Shown here piece after piece: positions 1-7,570 of a stretch of DNA of 22,722 nt (its first letter is position 1; every line of letters starts with the position of its first letter). Source of the stretch: Clostridium sp. (lineage in GTDB: Bacteria; Bacillota_A; Clostridia; Lachnospirales; Lachnospiraceae); the NCBI GenBank assembly GCA_023666975.1, contig JAMPAW010000045.1, forward strand, positions 1 to 22,722, written 5' to 3'. The translations under genes were made by a program, and so were the position numbers. Under the pieces are notes generated by a model, which made no database searches, was not told the DNA's origin, and worked only from the letters and a program-made list of their open reading frames with translations.

Positions 1-15
1 AAAAACCTGCTGTTG

Positions 16-44
16 TTGACATGTCAGGCGAAAAAATGTAAATT
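16..44 (+). promoter_or_regulatory. Candidate sigma-A promoter of the helicase gene
   Basis: A perfect TTGACA (-35) at 16-21 is followed after 17 bases by TAAATT at 39-44, which matches the -10 consensus at 4 of 6 positions. An AT-rich TATATA lies just downstream, so the exact -10 is uncertain. It sits about 55 bases upstream of the helicase start. Inference from consensus only. Confidence 0.4.
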
Positions 45-99
45 ATATAAGTGAAAAAATAGCTTACGGATTTGCCGGGAGAGAGCAAGAGGATATATC

Positions 100-2247
100 A
101 TGATAGATACATTAGAGGGATTAAATGAAGAGCAGTGTAAGGCAGTGACAACGACGGAGGGCTATGTCCGTGTTATTGCCGGAGCGGGGAGTGGAAAAAC
201 GAAGGCACTTACCCACCGCTATGTGTATCTGGTCAATGATGTGGGAATTGCTACCGCTAATATTTTATGTGTTACATTTACGAATAAAGCGGCTAATGAA
301 ATGCGAAAGCGAATCCGCAGTATGATTGGCGATCAGGATACAGGCATGGTATGCACATTTCACGGCTTTTGTGTGCGGTTGTTAAGGGAGGATATTCATA
401 CGATGAATTATCCGGATAACTTTCTGGTGCTGGACGAAGAAGATGTCAATGCTGTTTTGCATGATATTTATGAGCAGGCAAAGATTGACCCGCGGCAGTA
501 TACTTACAGTATGGCAGAGGAAATGATTAGCCGGCGTAAGAGGAAGGAAGAGCATTTGTCCTATATCTTAAACATGGATAATCTTGCCCTGCGGGAGAAA
601 TTTTTGACGGCAGGCAATGTAGAGGACCGCATTTTCTATGGTTATTTATATGAGCAAAAGAAATGCTTCGGCTTAGATTATGATGATTTGATGACTTTTG
701 CTTTCTATATCTTAAACCACTTTCAGGAAAAACTGGATAAATGGCAGAAGCGCCTGCAGTATGTTATGGTGGACGAATTTCAAGATGTATCGGGAACGCA
801 GTATGCGATGGCGGAGCTGCTAAGCCAATATCATGGCAATTTGTTTATTGTAGGGGACCCGGACCAGACAATTTATTCATGGCGGGGAGCGGATATTGGC
901 TATATTCTCAATTTTGACAAGGTACATAAGGATTGTATTGATGTCATTATGGACAAAAATTACCGGTCCTCTGAAAATATCCTGAATGCGTCCAATTCCC
1001 TGATTGAAAAGAACAGGCAGAGGATTAAAAAAGAGCTTAAGTCCGTGAAGGGAGCAAATGTACCGGTTATTTATAATCACGCAAAGACCACTGCCCAGGA
1101 AGCGGACTGGATCGTGAGGCAGATAAAAGCAATTACCGATTCGGAAGCAGTTTACAATGACATTGCAATTTTGTATCGGGCACATCATGTATCCCGAAGT
1201 GTTGAGGAAGCGCTCCTCAAAGCAAAGATTCCCTATGTGATTTACAGCGGGGTATCCTTTTATAACCGCAGAGAGGTCAAGGATGCTATCTGCTATCTGC
1301 GGATGTTGATTTTTGAAGATGATTTTTCTTTTAAGCGGATTATCAATGTACCAAGACGGAATTTTGGAAAGAAGCGGATGGAATTTCTGAAAGAATATGC
1401 GGCGGATCATCAATGTAAGCTCTATGAGGCGTTGAGGGAAACGTTGGATAATCCGCTGATTGCCAGCAGCAAGGCGGCGGATTTTGTCCATTTGATCGAT
1501 TCCTATCAGCAGTCGTATAAGCTGTTTAAACTGACTGACTTGATAACCGGATTGATGAATGACAGTGGATATGAGGCAATGCTGAGGCTGTCCGGTGAGG
1601 ACGGGCGTCTGGATAATCTGGCCGAGTTGAAGCAGTCGATATTCCATTATGAAAATGATGCGGGTGAAGAAACCTTCCTTGCGGACTATCTGCAAAATGT
1701 TTCGCTGCTGACCAGTATGGATAAAGAAGATAAACAGGATGCAGTGAAGCTGATGACGATTCACACGGCAAAGGGGTTGGAGTTTCCGTATGTCTTTGTC
1801 TGCGGGCTGAATGAAGGGATTTTCCCCAGCAAGCATGTGGATTCCGAGGAAAGGTTAGAGGAAGAACGCCGCCTTGCTTATGTGGCATATACCAGAGCAG
1901 AGAGGGCATTGTTCTTAAGTGATGCGGAAGGGACTAATTTTGACGGCTCCTATCGGTATCCTTCACGATTTATTTTTAATACGGACAAGACATATCTGGA
2001 TTATACTGTGGAGCTGGAGCAGCGGCTTTTGGATTCAGCGGTGGAATATATCCGGCGCAATGAGGAAAAGATTAGTGGAGAAGAGCCGGAGCAGCTTAAG
2101 GACGGAATGCGGGTGAAGCACAATCTCTTTGGCAGCGGGGTGGTTTTGGCGGTCAATGAGGTGGAGAAGTATTACATCGTACAGTTTGATAAGGTAAAGA
2201 CACCCAGAAATATCAGTTTCAGAATCCCGTTAGAGCGGGAACAGTAA
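100..2247 (+). CDS. UvrD/PcrA-type ATP-dependent DNA helicase (SF1A)
   Basis: A 715-residue superfamily 1A 3'-5' DNA helicase, expected to unwind DNA in repair or replication in the cytoplasm. All signature motifs are visible: Walker A AGAGSGKT (residues 27-34), Walker B DEFQD (225-229), motif III GDPDQTIYSWRGA (252-264), NYRSS (287-291), motif V TIHTAKGLE (about 553-561) and motif VI EERRLAYVAYTRA (588-600). The C-terminus (about 668-697) has a GMRVKHNLFGSGVV stretch resembling the small Tudor-like tail of PcrA. Length is near that of UvrD/PcrA proteins, so it looks complete. The ATG at 100 has an AGAGGA ribosome binding site about 6 bases upstream. It appears to be a single-gene unit, ended by the hairpin at 2268-2317. 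Clostridial genomes often carry more than one UvrD paralogue, so I do not name it pcrA. The family call is very secure; the specific paralogue is not. Confidence 0.95.
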   Translation: MIDTLEGLNEEQCKAVTTTEGYVRVIAGAGSGKTKALTHRYVYLVNDVGIATANILCVTFTNKAANEMRKRIRSMIGDQDTGMVCTFHGFCVRLLREDIHTMNYPDNFLVLDEEDVNAVLHDIYEQAKIDPRQYTYSMAEEMISRRKRKEEHLSYILNMDNLALREKFLTAGNVEDRIFYGYLYEQKKCFGLDYDDLMTFAFYILNHFQEKLDKWQKRLQYVMVDEFQDVSGTQYAMAELLSQYHGNLFIVGDPDQTIYSWRGADIGYILNFDKVHKDCIDVIMDKNYRSSENILNASNSLIEKNRQRIKKELKSVKGANVPVIYNHAKTTAQEADWIVRQIKAITDSEAVYNDIAILYRAHHVSRSVEEALLKAKIPYVIYSGVSFYNRREVKDAICYLRMLIFEDDFSFKRIINVPRRNFGKKRMEFLKEYAADHQCKLYEALRETLDNPLIASSKAADFVHLIDSYQQSYKLFKLTDLITGLMNDSGYEAMLRLSGEDGRLDNLAELKQSIFHYENDAGEETFLADYLQNVSLLTSMDKEDKQDAVKLMTIHTAKGLEFPYVFVCGLNEGIFPSKHVDSEERLEEERRLAYVAYTRAERALFLSDAEGTNFDGSYRYPSRFIFNTDKTYLDYTVELEQRLLDSAVEYIRRNEEKISGEEPEQLKDGMRVKHNLFGSGVVLAVNEVEKYYIVQFDKVKTPRNISFRIPLEREQ

Positions 2248-2267
2248 TTGCCGCAATCAGGATAGTC

Positions 2268-2317
2268 AAACAGAGGGAGACGCACACTGTCTTTGCCGTG
2301 TACATCTCCCTCTGTTT
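2268..2317 (+). terminator. Rho-independent terminator after the helicase gene
   Basis: A perfect 13-bp inverted repeat has its arms at 2268-2280 and 2305-2317 (AAACAGAGGGAGA and its complement). The 24-base loop contains a further short ACAC/GTGT pairing. The right arm runs into TTTTATT. It begins 20 bases after the helicase stop codon. It could also act weakly against transcription coming from the minus-strand gene on the right, where the T-tract is poorer. Confidence 0.8.
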
Positions 2318-2385
2318 TATTGCTCTTATCAGTGGAATTCTTTTGTATATCACTGTTACTCCATGTCTTTTGTCCATAACCAGCC

Positions 2386-2595
2386 TTAGCTGATTGTGTC
2401 GAGAGCAATGAGCTGGTCGTTAATCTTGTCAAATGAAGAAATGTGGGTGTTCAGTTCATTGCAGAAGTGAAGCATTTTTGAGCAATTGATTAATTGCCCT
2501 GATTTGACTAAGTCCAGCAGATGTTTGCGGTATTTTGCAATCTGTTTTCCCTCTGCCTCGAGTTGCTGTAGTAACTTTTCTTGTCGTTCTTCCAT
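2386..2595 (-). CDS. Small Spo0E-like helical protein (69 aa)
   Basis: The start ATG at 2595 is chosen because AAAGGAGG lies 6 bases upstream; a TTG 24 bases further up (2619) is in frame but less likely. The protein is small, charged and predicted to be two helices. Residues 30-58 have the layout of Spo0E-family aspartyl-phosphate phosphatases, which dephosphorylate Spo0A~P: a helix, a short turn, then a second helix. The family motif SQELD is replaced by CNELN here. That resemblance was judged by eye and is weak on its own. It gains weight from three Spo0A-box sequences upstream (2740-2813), a promoter setting that would suit a gene feeding back on Spo0A. It may instead be an unrelated small coiled-coil protein. 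If it is Spo0E-like, the altered motif raises doubt about phosphatase activity. Confidence 0.6.
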   Translation of the reverse strand: MEERQEKLLQQLEAEGKQIAKYRKHLLDLVKSGQLINCSKMLHFCNELNTHISSFDKINDQLIALDTIS

Positions 2596-2739
2596 AGGTT
2601 TCCTCCTTTGATATCCCAAAAGCAGTCGTAGATTGGTTTTGGGAATGTTAAAGTAGTTGAACTAGTGGTAGCTTCCTTGTCATAATACCATATCTTGTGC
2701 CGTGCTGTGGCAGCGTTAAAACGCATTTTATAATCCTTT

Positions 2740-2813
2740 TTCGACAAAATGCGATACTTTTAACCGGCAGATTCGACAGGATAAAAGAATTAAAGATAGA
2801 AAAAAATGTCGAA
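2740..2813. promoter_or_regulatory. Cluster of three Spo0A boxes (TGTCGAA)
   Basis: The heptamer TGTCGAA, the core Spo0A-binding box, occurs three times within 74 bp. Two copies are on the minus strand (2740-2746 and 2772-2778) and one is on the plus strand (2807-2813). The first has the extended form TTTTGTCGAAAAA. They lie 145 to 218 bases upstream of the small Spo0E-like gene and immediately after the stop codon of the 287-residue gene. One copy would be unremarkable; three perfect copies in so short a non-coding stretch is not expected by chance. A TATAAA sits just downstream of the first box on the minus strand, but I could not assign a convincing -35. Binding by Spo0A is inference. Confidence 0.6.
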
Positions 2814-2815
2814 AA

Positions 2816-3679
2816 TTATTCCCATGGAATGAAAGTGATTGCATAATTTTCCGAAGTCTGACCGTGGTAAAAATAATATATTTCCGTGTTTTCCGGAATT
2901 GTGGAATCAGCCATTTTTAATATGTCATCGTAGGAAACATTCCCTGAATACCCACGGACAATAACGAATACCTCGGAAGCATTTCCGGCTGGAGAATCCC
3001 CTGCTGACAGGCTTTCGTATGCGGGAAGCGTCACGGAATCGGTAATTTTTAAAAGCGTAACGGGAATACTGTCAGATGGATACTTGGCGCTGACATAGTT
3101 TTTGATGTTGTACTGCAACGAATAAGGAAGACGCTTCGCACACTCAGCGGGACGGTTGTTGCAAATTCCCAGCAGTGTGCCGTTTTCGGTAATCAGGACA
3201 TTGTGGCATTCATCACTGTTATAACGGTAAAAGGTTACCAGATAGCAGTAAGCAGTATAAGTATGAAAGGTATTTTCTGTGCACTGAAAGCACTGGGTTG
3301 ACCAGGAATACCAGTTGCCATATCCGGATTGAAAATGATAGGGATATCCGCCGGCCTGATACAGATCCTCCACAGCTGTCCTGGCAAGGCTGACAGCCTG
3401 TACTTCGGTAATGTTGGCATGAGAAGAGTCTGCCGGTATCGTTTCGCTGTCCCAGGTTCCGGCAATCAGTTTGATTTGCTCGTATTCGGAAAGTTTTGCG
3501 GAGGCATTTCTTGCCATAGCAGAGTTTGGCGAATTATATTGGTTTTTTGACACCGTCTGTATAGTGTCCAAATCTGTTTCAAAAGTGTAGTGCAGTAAAA
3601 TGCCGGGAAGGAAAATGCCCGTGAGGGTAACCGCCAGAAAAATGCCGATAATAAGCCGTCTGTGTTGTGCTGTATTCAT
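2816..3679 (-). CDS. Membrane-anchored extracytoplasmic protein of unknown function
   Basis: A 287-residue protein I do not recognise. Residues 9-31 form one hydrophobic N-terminal segment after a basic start (QHRR), so the rest (about 255 residues) should face outside, either membrane-anchored or secreted. The body is rich in Tyr, Ser and Asn. It has a Cys cluster around SWSTQCFQCTENTF and further Cys residues in AYCYLV, DECHNV and GICNNRP, which could form disulfides. No catalytic motif is evident. The ATG at 3679 is preceded by AAGGAGG with suitable spacing. It is transcribed divergently from the lipoprotein gene at 3885. Their shared control region resembles the one between the two-component system and the export operon, suggesting common regulation and a role as an accessory surface protein. 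Confidence 0.8.
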   Translation of the reverse strand: MNTAQHRRLIIGIFLAVTLTGIFLPGILLHYTFETDLDTIQTVSKNQYNSPNSAMARNASAKLSEYEQIKLIAGTWDSETIPADSSHANITEVQAVSLARTAVEDLYQAGGYPYHFQSGYGNWYSWSTQCFQCTENTFHTYTAYCYLVTFYRYNSDECHNVLITENGTLLGICNNRPAECAKRLPYSLQYNIKNYVSAKYPSDSIPVTLLKITDSVTLPAYESLSAGDSPAGNASEVFVIVRGYSGNVSYDDILKMADSTIPENTEIYYFYHGQTSENYAITFIPWE

Positions 3680-3884
3680 TGTAGTACCTCCTTGCCGTCA
3701 ATTATCTATAATACAAGAAGAGTGTATCATAAATACAGGGATTCGTAAAATACAATATTTTGAGGAAATCGGCATAGGGAGCGAAAAAATATTTTTGCTC
3801 GGATAAAATTTTGATGCAGGGAAGTGGTATGCTAAAATCAGGTTGTTGCAAAGCAAATCAGTTATCAAACGAGGAGGAGAACAG
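3680..3884. promoter_or_regulatory. Divergent control region A, related to region B at 7407-7570
   Basis: Two blocks are shared with the divergent region upstream of the export operon. Block 1 (3711-3758) matches 7427-7474 at about 36 of 48 positions and includes an identical TTCGTAAAA. Block 2 (3801-3820) matches 7489-7508 at 18 of 20 positions. Block 2 contains TTGATG (3811-3816), followed after 16 bases by TAAAAT (3833-3838). With the TGC in front of it this makes a plausible extended -10 promoter for the lipoprotein gene. Region A carries about 28 extra bases between the blocks, including a hairpin-like near-palindrome at 3779-3800. A TATTAT on the minus strand near 3705-3712 could be the -10 of the leftward gene. 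Control by the neighbouring response regulator is inferred. Confidence 0.65.
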
Positions 3885-5279
3885 ATGAGCAAAAATAGAG
3901 CATATCTTTTCGTCTTATTTTTATTAACTGCCCTGGTGGGCTGTCAGAAAAAGGAGGTCGTATATGAGGAGGAGGGGGCTGCCAGCAGGGCAGACAGCAT
4001 AATGGAAAAAGAAAATGGCGGCTCTTTGACCAATACATTGGGGATTGGTGATGAGCAGATATGGGAAGAAAGTATCCCGTTGGAAAATGCCATGATTGCC
4101 GTGGAAGCAGAGGTAGTGGTTCCGGACGTGTCTGAACTCTGTACATTGGAGGTATCCCAGTATTACTATACGGCTGAGGATAAGCAGCGTGTGGCGGAAT
4201 ATTTTTTGGACAGCATAAAGGTGAACCGGGAAAAAGTGCAGACGAAAGAATCAATAAGCCGGGATATGCAAACCGGTGATGCGTTATTGGAACAGGCGGC
4301 GGATGATGTCAGTCCTGATGAATCGTATATGGCAGCAGTCCAAAGGGAACAAAAGCGGCTGGAAAATTTACTGGGAAACGCTCCGGACGCCTCATCAGTG
4401 ACGGAAGATGTGGATGGTTATGAGCAGGATAATTATCTGGGGACAAGGAACGGAATCCCGTATTCACTGGATTTCAATATCTGCCAGGAAAAGAACACGT
4501 CCTCGTGGGAGTTAAGAGCGCAGGAGGGGGACAGCTTTATTACTGAAGGGGAGAAATGGCAGGGATTTATACAGTTTGCGAATGAAACAATGCCTGTTGC
4601 CGAAGTGAAAGAGAATTTATGTGATAAGGAAAAAGCGGTCGGACAGGCCACAAAAATAGTGGAGGAGCTGGGCTTTAATCTGTGTGTCGCAGAAATATAT
4701 GATGTATATTGGGGGCTGGAGGACAACCGAACGGAGTGTAACGGATACCAGATTGTCATGGCAAGGCAAATAGGCGGTGTGGCAGTGGACAATGTTTCGT
4801 ACACGAGATCATATAATGAGAATACCTATCTGGATGCAGAGACAATGAAGCAGGCATATGACAAAGAAAATATAATCATTACGTTAAATGATAAAGGAAT
4901 CTACAGCGTAGAGTGTTATGGGATTCTCTCCGAGGGAGAACTGAGCGGTCCGGTCAGGTTATTGGGCTATGATCAGATAAAGGAGATATTTCGGCAGGAA
5001 TTGAACAAGTTCAAAACAGGCGTTGTGGACATCACCTTTCGGGGACTGGAACTGACATATATCCGTATTTCCAATCCGGAAAGGCGGGACACATATATGT
5101 ATATTCCAGCATGGCGGCTTGCGCAATGGGGGGTTGATAATAGGTATGCCACTGCACTCGTATCAAGCGATATATGGATTAATGCCCTTGACGGCAACAG
5201 AATAGACTTGGAGGAGGAAGGTGCGATTTCCTATACGGTGCTGGATATCCAAGACGAGAGCTACCGGTTAGAGGAATAG
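3885..5279 (+). CDS. Large lipoprotein of unknown function
   Basis: A 464-residue lipoprotein. The signal peptide has a basic start (SKNR), a hydrophobic core and a lipobox LVGC with the acylated Cys at residue 20. The ATG at 3885 is chosen because GAGGAGGAG lies just upstream and it gives a proper signal peptide; an in-frame TTG at 3843 would not. The mature protein is acidic and has no enzyme motif I recognise. It resembles the large uncharacterised lipoproteins common in Lachnospiraceae; the DUF6034 group is a possible home, but this is a recollection and not a search result. It converges on the histidine kinase gene, with only 12 bases between stop codons. Its promoter shares sequence blocks with that of the export operon. 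A role as a sensor accessory, decoy or substrate-binding partner on the outer membrane face is inference. Confidence 0.85.
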   Translation: MSKNRAYLFVLFLLTALVGCQKKEVVYEEEGAASRADSIMEKENGGSLTNTLGIGDEQIWEESIPLENAMIAVEAEVVVPDVSELCTLEVSQYYYTAEDKQRVAEYFLDSIKVNREKVQTKESISRDMQTGDALLEQAADDVSPDESYMAAVQREQKRLENLLGNAPDASSVTEDVDGYEQDNYLGTRNGIPYSLDFNICQEKNTSSWELRAQEGDSFITEGEKWQGFIQFANETMPVAEVKENLCDKEKAVGQATKIVEELGFNLCVAEIYDVYWGLEDNRTECNGYQIVMARQIGGVAVDNVSYTRSYNENTYLDAETMKQAYDKENIIITLNDKGIYSVECYGILSEGELSGPVRLLGYDQIKEIFRQELNKFKTGVVDITFRGLELTYIRISNPERRDTYMYIPAWRLAQWGVDNRYATALVSSDIWINALDGNRIDLEEEGAISYTVLDIQDESYRLEE

Positions 5280-5288
5280 CCACCCTGC

Positions 5289-5312
5289 CGGTCAGATGTT
5301 TTCATCTGGCCG
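5289..5312. terminator. Shared hairpin between convergent genes (possible terminator)
   Basis: Ten-base arms at 5289-5298 and 5303-5312 (CGGTCAGATG and CATCTGGCCG, with one G-T pair) flank a TTTT loop. The hairpin covers the stop codon of the histidine kinase gene and lies just past the lipoprotein stop. No T-tract follows on either strand, so intrinsic termination is uncertain. It may act as a barrier to convergent transcription or protect 3' ends. Confidence 0.35.
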
Positions 5313-6731
5313 CGCATACTCACTAAACTGTATGCGGACGAGGGTTCCTTTTCCCGGCGTACTTTGAATCTGCATGGCGGCATGATGCTTTTGGATAATC
5401 AGTCCGGCAAGGGACATGCCCAGTCCGGCACCGCCTTCTTTTCGGCTGCGGGACTTGTCCTCCATATAGAACTCATCACATATATGCCGGAGTGTTTCTT
5501 CTGTCATGCCGCAGCCGGAATCCTTTACTTCCATTATATAGCTGTCTTTATCAACGTAACCGCAAAGAGAAATTGCGCTATTGTCGCCAGAGGCTTTCCG
5601 CGCATTGTCGATAAGATTGATAAATACGGTTTTGAGCAGCTCACGGTCACCATAAATGACTGCTTCCTCCGTCTGTGCTTCCAGCCGGATATGCCTGCGG
5701 TCTAATATCGGCTGCATGCTCTCGCAGATCTCGCTGACCAGTGTGCTGGCGGACAATTCGCTTTTTTCCAAATCATGGTCTTTTAGGTAGATTAAGTCGA
5801 GGAGCTTACGGGACATATTTTCCAGCCGCTTACCTTCGCTGTAAATGTATTCGTAGGCAAGCATTTGGCGTTCGTTTGTCATTTTCTTCGTGCGGAGGGT
5901 GTCCGCATAGCCGATGATTGTGGTCATCGGTGTCTTAATCTCATGGGTGAAATCTGCGACAAACTGCTCGTGCTGTCTAATCATTTGATTCAGCTCCTCG
6001 ATATGGTCGGAAACGGCGGCCGCCATATGGTTGAATTTTTCTGCCAGCAGGCCGATTTCATCATCGGAATCAATATTGGCGCGTATCTGATAATCACCTT
6101 GCGAAAAATAGTCGGAAACCGAGTTTAACTGTTCTATCGGCTTCGTGAGGTGTGTGCTGATAAAATACATAAAAACAGAGCAGACAGTCAGAACAATAAT
6201 GATCAGAAGGAGAAAATATCGAATCTGACGGTAGAGCAGCTGATAGGTATCATTGGCACTGCGCTTTGTGACAATGTACAGATTGGTATCTTCGATGATG
6301 TTTTTGGAAGCGACATAGATATAGTATCCCTGTGGTTCCCTTGTCGTAAGGTGCTTTTTCTCTCCCAGCGATAACGTGGCCAGCAGAGTTTTTGGGATTC
6401 CGTTAATATCGGCAGTCTGTTCGTCGCTGCTATAGATCAGTGTCTCGCCGTACAGGATAAATAAAGCCGTGTTGTTTGAGAGGACGAGCGTTCCGGTTTC
6501 CTGTCCGGCGCGTTCAAGACTTTCAGGAATATTGGGATTTTTCTGGTTGATGACATCAAGCAACCGGTATTCAACAGATGACTGAATCAGGTTATTTTCT
6601 TCTATGGCATAGGAAACTTGTATATCCGAGGCCTGACGAAAATTCCGATGAATCATCGCAAAGCTGAGAATGCCAAGTGCAACGGAAAGAAAAGCGATAT
6701 TCATCATAATTACCTTGTATCGGAAACGCAT
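5292..6731 (-). CDS. Membrane sensor histidine kinase
   Basis: A 479-residue sensor kinase. Transmembrane segments lie at about 7-27 and 169-191 and flank an extracytoplasmic sensor region of about 140 residues. A HAMP domain (about 191-243) follows. The HisKA dimerisation domain has the phosphorylated His at 263 in FTHEIKTPMTTI. The HATPase_c domain has the N-box around NLIDNARKA (Asn 376), the G1 box VKDSGCGM (Asp 404) and the G2 box GGAGLGMSL (about 433-441). All catalytic motifs look intact. The ATG at 6731 has AAAGGAG about 7 bases upstream. It follows the response regulator by 15 bases, so the two form an operon. The sizeable extracellular loop means it can sense a ligand directly. This differs from the short-loop BceS-type kinases, which rely on their transporter. 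Confidence 0.95.
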   Translation of the reverse strand: MRFRYKVIMMNIAFLSVALGILSFAMIHRNFRQASDIQVSYAIEENNLIQSSVEYRLLDVINQKNPNIPESLERAGQETGTLVLSNNTALFILYGETLIYSSDEQTADINGIPKTLLATLSLGEKKHLTTREPQGYYIYVASKNIIEDTNLYIVTKRSANDTYQLLYRQIRYFLLLIIIVLTVCSVFMYFISTHLTKPIEQLNSVSDYFSQGDYQIRANIDSDDEIGLLAEKFNHMAAAVSDHIEELNQMIRQHEQFVADFTHEIKTPMTTIIGYADTLRTKKMTNERQMLAYEYIYSEGKRLENMSRKLLDLIYLKDHDLEKSELSASTLVSEICESMQPILDRRHIRLEAQTEEAVIYGDRELLKTVFINLIDNARKASGDNSAISLCGYVDKDSYIMEVKDSGCGMTEETLRHICDEFYMEDKSRSRKEGGAGLGMSLAGLIIQKHHAAMQIQSTPGKGTLVRIQFSEYARPDENI

Positions 6732-6746
6732 ATATTTACTCCTTTA

Positions 6747-7406
6747 CTATGGCTCTGAATCTAAACGGTATCCGGATTTGTAAAGCGTCTTTAAGTGATG
6801 CTCCAATCCGGTTTTTCTGCGCAGCCGTTGAATGTGGAGTTCGAGTGTCCGGGTATTTCCGTCATACTCGGTTTCCCAAACGGCCTCATAAATGGCATCT
6901 CTTTGCAGAACAAAATCCTTATTGCGGACAAGATAGACGAGCAAATCAAATTCCTTTGGCGTCAGATTGATCGCTTTGCCGCTGCGGTGGACGGACTGCT
7001 TATCCAAATCGATAATCAGGTCGTGGAAGGCAAGAATTTTTTCGTTCTTGTGAAACCGGCGGAGTACAACATTAATCCTTGCCAATAGTTCGGAAATTTC
7101 AAACGGTTTGGTGATGTAATCTTCAGCTCCGAGATTCAACCCCTTCACCCGGTCCTTCGTCGCTGATTTGGCAGTCAGGAAAATAACCGGTATATTGAGG
7201 GGACGGATATAGTCTAAAAGCTCATATCCGTCAATATGTGGCAGCATGATATCCAGCAGGATCAAATCAAAATCATGATCCTCTAAAATATCTGCCGCCT
7301 CCAGACCGTCATAAGCGCAAGTACAGTGAAATCCGCAATCTTCTAAATTCATTTTTATCAAATCGGAAATAGGACGTTCGTCCTCTACAATGAAAATATT
7401 TATCAT
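6747..7406 (-). CDS. OmpR/PhoB-family response regulator
   Basis: A 219-residue DNA-binding response regulator, partner of the downstream histidine kinase. The receiver domain (1 to about 117) has acidic residues in VEDE (D9, E10), the phospho-acceptor Asp 52 in LLDIMLP, Thr 78 in FLTAK and Lys 100 in ITKPFE. The winged-helix output domain (about 125-217) includes LTPKEFDLLVYLVRN and ends in the typical TLYKSGYRL. I place the start at ATG 7406, preceded by GCGGGTGA as ribosome binding site; an in-frame GTG at 7415 would add three residues. It is divergent from the export operon, with about 164 bases between. That region is similar to region A at 3680-3884. It probably binds both and controls its own operon, but the exact operator is not proven. 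Confidence 0.95.
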   Translation of the reverse strand: MINIFIVEDERPISDLIKMNLEDCGFHCTCAYDGLEAADILEDHDFDLILLDIMLPHIDGYELLDYIRPLNIPVIFLTAKSATKDRVKGLNLGAEDYITKPFEISELLARINVVLRRFHKNEKILAFHDLIIDLDKQSVHRSGKAINLTPKEFDLLVYLVRNKDFVLQRDAIYEAVWETEYDGNTRTLELHIQRLRRKTGLEHHLKTLYKSGYRLDSEP

Positions 7407-7570
7407 AAAAGTCACCCGCTATTAGGATACCAGATAATTGTATCAGAAATGCATAGCTTCGTAAAACAGAATCTTGAATAGATGGAGCGGATAACAATTT
7501 GATGCAGGAGAGGGATAATATATTGTCAGGCGATTGCCGGATATATAGGTCGGGGAAGGGAGCGTTGAAG
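7407..7570. promoter_or_regulatory. Divergent control region B, between response regulator and export operon
   Basis: It shares two blocks with region A. Block 1 (7427-7474) has the common TTCGTAAAA at 7458-7466. Block 2 (7489-7508) contains TTGATG at 7499-7504, with TATTGT after 16 bases (7521-7526) as a weak -10 for the export operon. On the minus strand block 1 lies directly upstream of a TATCCT element leading to the response regulator. The same layout (TGATACA, 10-11 bases, TAT) appears on the minus side of region A. No good -35 exists on that side, which fits activation by a bound regulator. The spacing between blocks is about 28 bases shorter than in region A. Confidence 0.65.

Noticed and set aside
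877..1836. A 319-codon minus-strand frame inside the helicase gene.
   Set aside because: It is antisense to all the conserved helicase motifs, has no recognisable domain and no proper ribosome binding site context.
2508..2726. A minus-strand frame starting with ATG at 2726 after AAGGA, overlapping the Spo0E-like gene.
   Set aside because: It overlaps the better-supported small gene in another frame, has an unconvincing composition, and its start falls inside the probable leader of that gene. A short leader peptide cannot be fully excluded.
7485..7500. The 16-mer GAGCGGATAACAATTT matches the core of the E. coli lac operator.
   Set aside because: The same block occurs in the sister region at 3801-3820 with 18 of 20 identity to 7489-7508, so it is native to this locus. 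Flanking DNA is not vector-like and no LacI-type gene is in the window. I treat it as coincidence.
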